From: Ancistrus triradiatus | Lineage: Eukaryota; Chordata; Actinopteri; Siluriformes; Loricariidae | Reading direction: 5' to 3' | Length of the DNA: 64,000 nucleotides | Assembly: GCA_025084515.1 (NCBI GenBank) | Contig: JAJAGP010000950.1 | Span: 1 to 64,000 of the forward strand | In this document: in pieces, positions 33,301 through 44,086 of the stretch | Position numbering within the stretch: position 1 is the first letter of the stretch | Layout: every line of letters starts with the position of its first letter | The notes under the pieces: model-generated | What the model was told of the DNA's origin: nothing | The model's database searches: none | What the model saw: the letters and a program-made list of their open reading frames with translations, nothing else | Program-made: the position numbers and the translations under genes

Positions 33301-36300
33301 TTAGGATGGGTTCTTACTCAGCCCAAACACCACACACACACACACACCTTTCCAGCCAGTGCACTGTATCTCTGGAGGGTCAGCTTCAGGCCATCGTTGA
33401 CAGCAATAACTGATCTGATTGCAGGCACTGCTTTTGCAAGTAAAGCTTCTTCCAGATGGAGCTTATGCTGGTCCTGCAGGCAAACAATTAGTATAAGAAT
33501 GCTAAGAATTAAGACGCCTCTATACAAAACACACATAAAAGTGTTTTAAAATAATGGAGAGAAAGCAGGCCTGCAGCATTTCCATTATTTCTTAGGAGTC
33601 TCTCACCAGCATCTGAAGCATTGAGTTTCTGCTTTCCTGACTGAGGTCTTGCTGCTGCTGCAGCTTGCTCTTACAGTCATCCACTCCTTCCCCCACGGCA
33701 TCCTTCATCGCACCAAAGGAGCTCAGCACCGAGGTCAGAGCCTCCTCAAACAGACGTCCGGTGCCTCCCAGGAGCGATGCTAAACAAATCCACAACGATT
33801 TACATTAGAGTTGAAGATGACTGGGTTTCACTAGGGCTGGGCAATTAATCAATTGAGAACTATTAACTCACATAATGTTGCCATGTTGATCATTTAGATA
33901 GTCTTTTTTTATTGTGATAATACTTGTGAAAATAAATTCTCTCATGTTCTCTGCTGTGTGTGCTGCACAATGAAAGATTCAAGAAAATGGAAAGAAACAA
34001 CTGATCTCTGAGGACTTCACTCTGAGGATAAATTAGCAGCAGTTCAAACCAGTTCCAAAATAAACGCAGAAAATAATCAAACACAGCAACAATCATCTGT
34101 TAAACATGTTCACGATGAGAGGAAAAAAGAAAAAAAAAAAAAGCGCAACTGAACGCTCAAACACTTTCACCTAGTGGCAGGTGGTGTATTTTCGCTCGAA
34201 ACATTAACATTAAAAAAAAAAAAAAAAAAAAAAAGTCAGTTAGGACACTTTGGTAAATCAAGGTACCACTGCATTTTATTTCAATTTACATGCCACTCGG
34301 GTGGCTCAGTGGCTAAACACGCTAGTAGGCCACGAGACCAGCGTCTTGGCAGTGCCCATGTCCTGGCCGTGTGATACACAGACTCAGACCGTCTACGAGG
34401 TTTGAAGTAGCAGTGGGAAGAGGAGTGCGTTGGTACTCACTCATGGCATTCCGGTAGTGATCCAGCATGGCAGTGTGTTTCAGGCTCTGCTCCTGCAGGG
34501 CGCTCTGCATGCTGCTGCAGCTCTCCTCCATATGCCGGGCGAAGCTCTTCTGGACGGCACTGTTGTGCTGTTCCACCGCCTGCACCCTCTGCAGCTTGGC
34601 GTGGAGGCCGCCCACGTCCGCCGTGCTGGCGTCCGCCGTGCTCAAGAGCTGATGGACACCAGATTGTCAAAACCATTAATTAGGACAGCTGATCTGATAG
34701 TGTAAGGAACCATGTTAAAAACCTGCAAAACCCAAACGACAAGCAGCCACACACCTGTCCTGCCGTGTTGTACAGCTGGCCTTCAGTGGTTTGCAGCTTC
34801 GTGGTGATGAACTCCTCCTGCGTCAGCCTCTGCCTGGTCTCCAGCAGGTCCTTTTGAGCCTCCTGTAGTTGCTGGCTCTTCTCCTGCAGGTCCTCGGTGC
34901 ACTGCTCCAGCTTCTGATTACTGTCTCCGAACAGTTCCATCACCTGTACGACATGTCACATGACTAAGGTTGCATGCAGATAAAATTGTTTCATCCTACA
35001 GCCCAAAATTTGTTTTTGGTCAATAGGAGTCTCTAAAGCTTCCCAGTGTGAGCGAGTGCAGCCCTGTGATGGATTTACCTCTTCTAGGATAAGTTCCCAC
35101 CTTGTGCACTCTGCTGTCAGTTATAAATGGTGTCCATGGCATTTTGCCTCTTCCTGCACCTTCCACTTCTTCCCATAACCAAGAAGCAACACTACTTGCT
35201 AGTTTATTGAAACCATTACCATCTTTAACTCAGCAACTTATTATAGGCTGCCCAAGGAGGTTGGGTCCCTCAAGTTTCTTCCTTAAAATCTAGGGTGTTT
35301 TTCCTTGGCACTGTCACCCTACCCTTGTTCAATTAGGGCTGTGGGTCTAAATATTTACAAAGCTGCTTTGAAGCAATGCTCTGTTGTAAAAAGCACCTTC
35401 GTTTGAGTATATACTGCATTTCAGAGAGTACAAAGTGCTCGATAGGCAGTTCACTGATTTTAATTCCTGGGTTGCCATAGCCCACCTAACCCCATCAATG
35501 GAGATGCCAAATAAAGCCACATCTTTCAGAACTAGGGGGAATCTGGCAACCGTGCTGGGTTAGGAAATCAGGTAACTGGTATACATGCTACGAGTAATCT
35601 GATTACTGGAGTAAAATCCAGCTCTGTATCAGATTTCTTAACCTGATTTCTAGACCTAGTAATCAGATAACTGCAGAAACCCAACTATGACCGTATTATT
35701 AAGTGCACGTAAACGCACCCAGTGATTTACTTTCGGTGGCCACTTTAACACCCATTTCAACCATGCTGAACTTCCTGAAAAAAAATTGCCCACCAAAAAG
35801 TCACACACAAAAGCAGAAGACTCACCCGTTTGAGTTCCTCCTCCATGACTGCGATCTTCTCTGTGTATTCGGTGATCTGCTCTTCCTGGCTCACCAGTTT
35901 ACTACTCATACTCCTACAGAAATACATTTACAGCAGCATTTACCAGATGCCCTTATCCAGAGCGATTTAAAATCCAGAGCCTGGCAGAGGTGGGATTGAA
36001 CCCTGGACCTTTTGGTCCATAGTCCAGTACCTTAACCTCTAGGCTATCACAGTCCACATTCGCTTAATACCCTATTACTAAAACTTGATTGGTCAAAAAA
36101 AAAAAAAAAAAAAGGTCATTTTTTGGGACCCTTTGTGTCAACTGTAGCAGGTTTTCCTTCCACCAAGCTTTTGTCGCCAAAGCTGAAACGCAGAAAAAGG
36201 CGATGATGGAAAGGGTTTGTTTTTTTTTAATAAATGGTAACACCTCAAGCCGAGACTGATGGATTAAGTCATGATTTTGTTCCAGTTGACTGATCAGACC

Positions 36301-39300
36301 AAAAACAAAATCGCACAACTGTAGTGAACAAAAACATGACTTGATTTACTTTTTTCGTAAACACGCATAACATTCGCAAAACTCTAGGACACTAGGTATG
36401 ACTTCTAGAATTTAGGACAGAGCCTGAACCTACTCGTAGTTTTCAGATGAGAGGTACACGCCATGCTTCTCACGGGTGGCAGCCAGATCCCGTTTCAGAC
36501 GCTCGATCTCCTCGGTGTATTCCTACACAAGACATTTGCATGAACACTGATTAGCCCAAAAATCTTACCTGAACTCTGTTCTAACTGAGCCCCAGACTGG
36601 GTTAAAATGAGACATGCAGCTAAAGTTAGGAAGAAAAACCTAAAACAATAGTGGGTGGAGTACAAGCACCACTTTCACATTCAGAAGTGCTCTGATGGTG
36701 CATTCAGACCAGTTTTCCTGTGTCTAAAGGAAAAGGGGACATTTGGGGAATCACCCCCTGTGCTACAACAGTAACATGCCAGTGAGGAATTTTTCCCCCA
36801 AAGCTCACCTTGATGAGGGTCCTCTTTGTGAGTTTCTGGTTCACTTCAGGCTTGTTCATGATGTTCTTGGCCCGGTTTGCGTATTCCAGCGTACTGAGAG
36901 TCTCCTGTATCCAGAGGGAAAGAAAACAGGAACAGGCTCAGTTGTGCGCATCGGCCCAGGACAAACTGGAGTACAGCCAATCGTTACGATCGTCCCACCC
37001 ACCTCGAGATTGATGGAGGCGGGAGAGACTGTGGCAATGATCGAGGTCTTGGTGCGGCCGCCCAGAGAGTCCTGCAGGATCCGGGTTAGCTTGGACTCGC
37101 GGTAGGGCACGTGCGGCCCACGTTCCACCAGGGCTGTGATGACCCTGCCCAGCGTCAGCAGAGACTGGTTAATGTTGCCGGCTTCTCGGGCGCGCTTGTC
37201 CACCGCTCCAGAGCGGCCGATGTTCTCGCTACCGGCGAGATCCACCTGAGATGGCAAGCAAAAGGAATTACAACATAGCACGTGTTTAGTCTAGATTTCT
37301 TTCTATAGCGCTGCTTAAAAATCGAGCATCGTCTCAAAGCAGAGATTGAATGTTATAGTAACTTCCCATTATCTAAGCAAAATCCCAAATTGAACAAGCC
37401 TAAGGCGACAACGTGAAGTGAAGACTCCCTAAACATAAGAGACACTTTGTAGAACAAAGACTCAGAAACCCAAGCCCACCAGGCAGTTCGCCATTGTAGG
37501 CCAAGTGGTTAGAGCAGACATCAGTACTCACAGGAACAGAAACCACACCTCACACAGTACTGACCATGTACATTAGAGTTTTGTCAATAGTCCCCGAAAC
37601 AATACAATAGCACAACTATGTAAAGAGCATTTACACCAATTAGGGTTAGTGCAAATCCTAAGGAGTCCAGTGGTGACAAATCAAGGCACCATCAATTATA
37701 GTCAGACATAAAGGCAATTTATAGAGCGACCATTAAACCTAAAGGAAGTGGTTCCCAATTGGTCCATATTGAGTGAAGATTAAAAACCATGGCCATGAAA
37801 AACCAGGCAAAACTCAGCAACCAGTTGGATAAAGCATTTAGACTGGAATTAGGGACTGGATGGTAAATTCTCACAATATTTTATGCTTACACCCCTACAG
37901 ACAATATTATCGCTACATTAGTAGCGAGGAAAATTCTTAAACTACTATTCAATATAACCCAGGACTAAATTAAAGGGGTTTTTTACTCAAATGTGCTGCA
38001 CTTCATCCAATTAAGTAAACAGGACTCATAATTAACTCATAATGAAAACATGCAGTGGTCAGGGACCTTCAAGAACTGATGATATCAACAATACAATCAG
38101 AAAAAGGGATTGTTTTTTGTTTTTTTTATCGCCCATCACAGAAAACGCAATTCATCAGGAAGGATACGAAAAAAAAGTCTCGCCATATTACCACTCCTTG
38201 ACTGAAGAAGATGTTAGGAAGGCACCATCTAGCCGCACAACCGAAATCAACTCGGCATAGCGCAAAGAAAGAAAAGGGGCTTTTTACCAGGTTTCAGCTT
38301 CCGATCTTCACCAGCTCCTCTCCGTACAGCGTGATTTCCCCCCCTGTGAATGGTGACGGAGAACACCGAGTGGAAGACACTAGGGTGGAAAGCAACATGC
38401 AGAAGAGGAAAAGAAAAAAAAAATCCCCCCCGTTCCAAACTTCTAGATTTTAAGTCAACCCCCAAAGTCCTTGCTTTCCTACTGGAATATGCCATTCATC
38501 AGCGTGGAATGGCGTCTGCCTCTTGGCCGCACCTCTTTTCTCCAGGATATGATAGACCTCGTTCTTGTGATGCAAACAGTTGAACTCCCCAGTCCTTTCA
38601 CGATAACGCACCTCTAATAGGCAAAAAACATGACCACAAACTCAGCTAACAGGAACCCAAAATCTGTTATTCTCTGACATTTAAGATGGTTTAAGCTGAT
38701 CGATGGGTTGGGTGGTACCAAATAAAGACAAAAGGCGGCTGACCTTGTACTGGGGTCGTTCCACACAGCTGCAGCCTCTCTGTGACGTCGGGCGCGGGCT
38801 GAGCAGGTCGAACAGCGCGTCGTTGTTGTAAATCGCGAGAAGGAGGAAACCTTGGACCGAGAACTCGTTCCGTTAGTGGGAGCTTCTCAAAGATCTGGGA
38901 AGGGTCGAGGGATTGAAACCGCTAAGAGGATCCTGAGGAAGCGGAGCGATTTTATTGGCAATGGAGATGACTTAAGAACCTAAAATAAATAGAAAAGTCC
39001 TTTGTACCTTTCCCAGGTGAATTCCTCATTTGGGGACCTCTCACCCTCCCATTGTGAAAGGTCTTCCCTGTACCGGTTGTTGGCCATTAGGCTATTGCGG
39101 CGGAGTGGAGAAAATAAATAAATAATAAAATAATTGAGTAGGCGTGCGTGTTATATAATTTATGATTTGCACAAGTTGTTTATGTTGTAGGACATTTAAA
39201 AGCCACACAGACTAAAGGAGGGATAACCTTATTGGGACCCATGCAGTATTGTGCACAAGTCTTAGGCCAGTATTAATATTAAATATACCTCTTTTTAGCA

Positions 39301-40328
39301 AGTGTAAGTGACCATAGATCATTATTTCTCAGTCTCTTACTGGAATACAAACCTGGGAAAAATAGAGGGGGAAACTTCATAAGCAGCATTAAAAACAAAA
39401 CCAGAAAAACAGCTCTACAGGCGCTTCATCAGGATCCCAAGTTTATCCACTAAAGTATGAGACACTTGAGTCAGAAATGGTCTTTTGGAAGAAGGGGCAG
39501 CCAAGAAACCACTCATCAGAAGGGGGAAGGGAACAAGGTTGAAAGGGCTAGGGACATGCTCAAGCTCACCAAGACTGGAATGAAGATCAGTGCAAGAGAG
39601 TAATATGGAGTGACAAATCCAATTGTCGACAATGTGTTTATAGAATCTAATGGTGGCCCAAGACTTTTGCACAGTACTGTATATGCAGCAGGTGCGTGTA
39701 ATGAAACTTGACTTAACCCACTCACGCAAATATTGTGCAGTTGTATCCCATGATGACCTCGTCCAAGATGGGGCACACCACACTCCTGTACACATCAATC
39801 TGCTTCGCGGACGCACCAAACACCTGAACATCAAAGAGTGTGTGGGTGAGACGGATTCGAAGGAAGAGAACAAAAAAATATAAACAAACACTTCATCATA
39901 TCCAGTTGTGGAAATGATCAAGTGTTGCTGAATGCTTGGATTTCTCGATCTTCAAGACCCCCATAAACACTGGACGGGGTTTAGATCAGGGGACTGTGGA
40001 AGATCTTTTTTTGGTCTTCAAGTAGCTGTTGCAAAGCACCAGGTACACTCACCATATCAAAGGTGTAGGTCTTCCTGGACGTTTTGTCATTGACATTTCC
40101 GGTCCGGATGGCCACTTCTTTCCTGTTCGAGTCGCACTCCACCACGCCATGAGAGTTGGATTTGCGTTCCACAGCGTTAAAAGGCCTGCAAGCGCATTCA
40201 TGTCAGACAAAACCCTGTATAGAGCAGTCAAGCTATCGCAGTAGACGCTCCAGTTCTTACCTGCATCGTACAACCACCTGGATGTTGCGACCCTTTTCTT
40301 CTTTTTTTACAGGAATCAAGTTGGACAT
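30399..40328 (-). CDS. kif11: Kinesin family member 11 (kinesin-5, Eg5)
   Basis: Twenty-two coding exons from ATG 40328 to TGA 30399, about 1,060 codons (human KIF11 has 1,056): 40328-40261, 40185-40053, 39823-39726, 39091-39008, 38932-38744, 38613-38483, 38379-38288, 37245-37003, 36904-36809, 36522-36434, 35913-35826, 34943-34755, 34648-34441, 33779-33607, 33473-33348, 33187-33025, 32705-32591, 32518-32239, 31869-31647, 31547-31372, 30962-30852 and 30518-30399. An N-terminal motor domain (P-loop in exon 4, switch II DLAGSEN in exon 8) is followed by a coiled-coil stalk. A tail carries the Cdk1-site BimC box (TPKRK, start of exon 20) and a SRLPLRSQNQ terminus. It is the tetrameric plus-end motor that separates spindle poles. 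Exons 4-7 carry several 1-2 base indels, and exons 16-17 appear to as well. All splice sites are canonical, so I suspect assembly error. Confidence 0.93.
31898..32165. repeat. Minisatellite of about 36 bp in kif11 intron 18
   Basis: Seven or so imperfect units built on catgtggccaaaagtactgg with gacacaaac. It resembles a tandemly amplified transposon end. Confidence 0.85.
35140..35400 (-). repeat. Interspersed repeat, inverted relative to 1086-1310
   Basis: It contains a tgtgggtctaaatatttacaaagctgctttgaagcaatg-type segment ending in a run like ttgtaaaaagc, the reverse complement of the 1.1-kb repeat's start. It lies in kif11 intron 11. Confidence 0.55.
35470..35724. repeat. Interspersed DNA-transposon-like repeat, second copy
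   Basis: It ends cgtaaacgcacccagtg, the complement of the start of the 25765 copy, and shares its inner blocks. Confidence 0.55.
35923..36055 (-). mobile_element. tRNA-derived SINE (shortened)
   Basis: Tail gcatttaccagatgcccttat and head gggattgaaccctggacctt; the middle is deleted. It lies in kif11 intron 10. Confidence 0.75.
37296..37490 (+). repeat. Interspersed repeat related to 1086-1310
   Basis: It shares the ttctatagcgctgctta, caaattgaacaagcctaaggcgaca and aacaaagactcagaaac segments with the 1.1-kb copy. It lies in kif11 intron 7. Confidence 0.55.
39244..39680. mobile_element. Tc1/mariner-like MITE in kif11 intron 3
   Basis: The ends CAGTATTGTGCACAAGTCTT and the complement of AAGACTTTTGCACAGTACTG form terminal inverted repeats of 26 bases with three mismatches. 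No transposase frame is present. The TA target site is not clean. Confidence 0.6.
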
Positions 40329-40379
40329 GGTGAGAGAACGTCTTCTGGCTGGATCCAGTTCCGACTTCCCCTGACTTGA

Positions 40380-40770
40380 CTGTATTGGTGATATTAAAAA
40401 CATGAATTAGTCAAGGAGTTACCGAGGCATACGCTGTTTGGAACACAGCCTTCACAATGTCGTTCCTATTATTGCGCTTTAATGGCGCATAACGCAACCG
40501 TAGAAAAGGTTTTCAGTTAAATTAATTTTCCTAATATTTATGTCGTTAACATAAAACACCGGTAGGTTTAAGCTCGATACAGAGAAGTTCGCTTGGTATA
40601 CGATCGCTACAAGTCCTTTCCTATGGAGCTTGTAACGTAAATTAAGGCTGTGCTCCAAATCACATATTGCATACATACTAGTGTGTCTAATTAGCTGAAT
40701 AATAAATTGTGACAGTACTATGTTAAAGTACCGTTTTGTTTAAAACGCAGCCCTCGTTTGACAAGCAGAC

Positions 40771-40857
<87 letters not shown>

Positions 40858-41262
40858 TACACACACACACACACATATATATAAAATGTATTTATTTATT
40901 TATCTTAGCACCTCTTCTCGTTAAATCTCCTGTTGTAGAAGCATGTTATAAGAAACTAAAAATTAAAAGTTTATTTAAAATCACATCCCAGTGCAATAAT
41001 ACTCAATCCGTAGTTATTATTAAATCACAAAGCTAATAACCTGACGGCTGTGTCCCAAACCGAACGCTTCTACCCTTACTCTTTTGTAAAGTAACTAATA
41101 TTAGCGAACTAGTTAGTCACAATATTTAGTAAAAGAATACGCGGTTTAAGACGCAGCCTTCATCTCCGTTAGAGCCCGCTGGAAACCCAGCTAGCTAATT
41201 TAAAAAGTTAAATACCCGCACACAGTTAAAGTAGTGTATTTAGATAAACGCGGCTACTTACA
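40380..41262 (-). other. kif11: kif11 5' UTR intron
   Basis: The acceptor CAATACAG (minus strand) lies at 40380-40381, giving a 5' UTR part of exon 1 at 40329-40379. A strong donor GTAAGTAG at 41261 ends a non-coding first exon starting at or above 41262. The intron holds the TA/CA microsatellite. Confidence 0.6.
40772..40880. repeat. TA and CA compound microsatellite
   Basis: About 38 TA units followed by a short CA run. Length probably varies and is hard to assemble. Confidence 0.95.
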
Positions 41263-41430
41263 GAAAACTGATACCCCGTCTGAGTCCCAAACGAGGCGAA
41301 GTTTATTAAATATCTACTGGATTATTACTCGGACGTCTAACGTCGTTACTGAGTAAACACTTTTCAAACACCCAGGACACAAAAATAACCTCCTTCCTAT
41401 TCGCACAAATGGCCTCGGCAGTTAGCTGAC

Positions 41431-41501
41431 TTTGAATGTTGCGCTCCGGCAGCGTTCAGCCAATCAGCGCTCCCTAATTTTTTGCGCTACAATTATATTG
41501 G
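41431..41501 (-). promoter_or_regulatory. kif11: Candidate cell-cycle promoter of kif11 (CHR plus two CCAAT boxes)
   Basis: Upstream of the inferred non-coding first exon lie a CHR-type TTTGAA (41431-41436) and two CCAAT boxes in opposite orientations (41460-41464, and ATTGG at 41497-41501), about 37 bases apart. CHR with paired NF-Y sites is the known arrangement of DREAM/MuvB-regulated G2/M genes, which include kif11. The transcription start itself is inferred. Confidence 0.5.
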
Positions 41502-41909
41502 TTGCGATAGTGGAAAAGGGGCGGTGCTATGTGGCCTGTCGGGATGTTGAGGCTGTTTGACTTGACATGGCTTGTAATTGTGTTTTGATAAGGATTTTTT
41601 AAATTGGAAAGCTCATAAAACTCACATGTGAGCGTATTTTAAAATGTTTTGAGTATTAATTGGAGAATGATATGACGTTTAGACTACATGCTCGTTATTT
41701 GTGCTAACATTTCAGCGGACACATCCACGTTGTGTCTAGGTGGTGCTCGACCCAGCTTGAAAACACCACCAGGACTTTCTCACTGTGCTGTTAGACCTCT
41801 GTGTCACCCAAGCACCTCAATTCAGAACCAAAAACGTGTCATTTTTAACCAGTAGATTAATAAGTGTATACTACTATGGTAAATGTGATGGACAAAAATC
41901 ATCCTAAAC

Positions 41910-42185
41910 CAGCAACGAGCACCCCTAGTCTTCAAGCATCTCATTGAAGATCTTTGCTACAACATTATAGTGCCATCCTCACCCAAGCCATACCCAGTCC
42001 TATCAAAAAGGTAGGTGGTTAAGTTGTTGATGGAACAATATATGCACATTATACAGTATGTGAAGGGGAAAAGGCACTGCTGGCCAAACAAACCCCGCCC
42101 CCTACTGTAAAGCATGGTGGAGGAAGTATCATGGTTTGGGGCTTCATTGCTGCCTTGGGGCCTGGATTTTGAGAACAATGCATGT
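41910..42185 (+). pseudogene. Tc1-like transposase fragment
   Basis: The reading TVKHGGGSIMVWGFIAA (about 42103-42153) matches the conserved Tc1 transposase core. The rest is decayed, with stop codons and no intact ends. Confidence 0.75.
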
Positions 42186-42819
42186 AAAATTGTATTGTGA
42201 AAAGTCACAGGAGAATGTCATGGAAGGAGTCCAATGTTTATGTACAGATTTAAATACATACACTGGAGGTGTTGTAGAGAGATTTGGGGGGAAAGTTACT
42301 ACAGAGTAAATTAATACACATCAGATTAAAACACATTTATTTCGTTGTCACTCGCATTGTAGTAACAGAAATGGTCAGGGCAAGTACTATGAACATTGTT
42401 TTCCAATACATTTGTGCGGGGAAACTTTTCTAGTTGCCAGTGGCTGTTTAGCAAAACAATGGAGCAAAATTAATTGGGTATTTTAAAAATAGCTAACTAA
42501 GTGTTCCTCATAGTGGTAGTAAATTGTAGTATTATTTCATTATTTCTACTACAAATATGTTATTTGAAGCAAGATACCTGCACCTCTCACAGAGAAACAC
42601 ATGAGAGAGAAATTTGTTTTCTCAGTGCATCCAGTGCTATGATGAGTGTGAATGGAAAATAAAAATTAGTTTGGGGGCAAGTTAACGAGGTTCTAGTGTG
42701 ACAGAACTGCACATATAGTTTATAAGCTAGCTATCTATAGATATCCGAGGCTAATTATCCCAGCTGTCAACATTTGCTTAATCAAATTCATTAGAACTTC
42801 ATACTGTAAAAATAGGTGT
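42186..42819. other. Intergenic stretch between kif11 and zmpste24, nothing recognised
   Basis: AT-rich, with no exon-like frame. Confidence 0.4.
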
Positions 42820-43111
42820 TTGCCCACCCAGGAAAAAATGTATTGTGACATTTAGAGTAGAACCATTAAGTGGCCGAATTACCACCAAAATTCATAGTGC
42901 AACTGTGAAATAATTCATGGTCAGTTCATCGTCCACCAAGTTTACAGTTGTACTATGAAATTTCACAGTAGAACCATGAAGTGGCCAAATTACCATCAAA
43001 AATTCATAGTACAACTGTGAACTTCATGGTCAAACTGTGAAAGTTCACATTAAAACTGTCAAGCAACTCACAGTTTTACTATAAAAATTCAGTATATGTT
43101 TTCCTGGGCAA
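42820..43111. mobile_element. MITE with TTGCCCA...TGGGCAA ends
   Basis: The left end tgcccacccaggaaaa and right end ttttcctgggca are inverted repeats. The inside consists of short alternating repeats (cacagttgtactatgaa, agtggccaaattacca). Confidence 0.65.
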
Positions 43112-43279
43112 TACTGAAAATGAATACTTTGATGGTATTTATGGTGTGGTTGTAAAGCTCTGAATAGTTTTGACTGGGAAGGAAACGAAATGAAACAAAT
43201 AAGTGCTCTCTGTCTTATTTAAAGAAGGTTTTAGGAAGGACAATTGTGTTGTTGTGTGATATGTGTGCTCTTTTAAGAA

Positions 43280-43640
43280 GAATTCAACATCTAAAATAGT
43301 TTGCATGTGTGCATGCTTGTTTCAGAATATTTCAGAATGTCAAATTTCGTAGTGTAACTAATGTATGGGATAGTTTAAGAATGCTTTATGGTGTCAAATT
43401 GTTCAGTATTTTAATGTGTGTTCCTGTGGACGAACAAATCGTTTTGATTTGCAATGTGTTTGCTAATTTAGAAGGGATTAGCATGGAAAAGTGTTTCGTT
43501 ACGCAATGTGCATGTTATTTTAAGCACATTTTAGTGTGCAAAATTGTTCAGTACTGCAATGTATACGTTATATTAAGAACATTTTAGTGTGTAGTTTCGT
43601 CATGTACTTTGCATTTTTAAAATATTGTAGCATGGAAAAT
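43280..43640 (+). repeat. Degenerate tandem repeat
   Basis: Several imperfect units of about 65-70 bp containing ttttagtgtgcaaaattgtt and ttcagtattttaatgtgtg. The open frames are not coding-like. Confidence 0.45.
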
Positions 43641-44086
43641 ACAGTGAAGTGGTTTCTATTTTAAGACTAATCGAGTCGAAATGTCTTGTAGCGTCATATG
43701 GACGTTATTATAATAAACGTTGTAAGGTGTGTGATATTTAAGAATAAATTAGCGTTTAAAATGTTAATGAGAAAATGTTTGAGGCGACGTGCCGTAGGAA
43801 CCAAAACGCAACGTTTCCTGTTTCCACCCGGGTGCAGTCTGTGGTTGTGCTCTTTACTTGACATGAATGGTGCAGTTTGTAGGAGATGAGTTAAGGTTAT
43901 AAACGCGTTTCGTGAACTTTTGTACAATTATTTCTGGTACTTCTTCTCATTATTATCAAAGTTGAATTGTTTGAGCCTCAGTGCTGCTGACGGAGATCGA
44001 GAACCGGTAGTATCTTAGCCTGGTTAGCTGGTGACTGGTAGATTAGCCGCGGTGCTGCAGTGAAGGAAGCAAATTAAAGAGTAAAG
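43641..44086 (+). other. zmpste24: 5' flank and 5' UTR of zmpste24
   Basis: It lies directly before the zmpste24 start codon. No TATA or other decisive promoter element was recognised. Confidence 0.4.

Noticed and set aside
38288..39091. kif11 as a pseudogene
   Set aside because: Breaks cluster in a few exons, all splice sites are intact, and the other exons are clean. Assembly error is more likely for an essential gene.
40736..41036. Open frames rich in Ile-Tyr as genes
   Set aside because: They translate the TA/CA microsatellite in the kif11 5' UTR intron.
43309..43587. 92-codon Cys/Val-rich frame
   Set aside because: It follows a degenerate tandem repeat of about 65-70 bp and has no recognisable domain.
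41262..44086. A bidirectional promoter between kif11 and zmpste24
   Set aside because: The two inferred starts are about 2.6 kb apart with transposon remnants between them.
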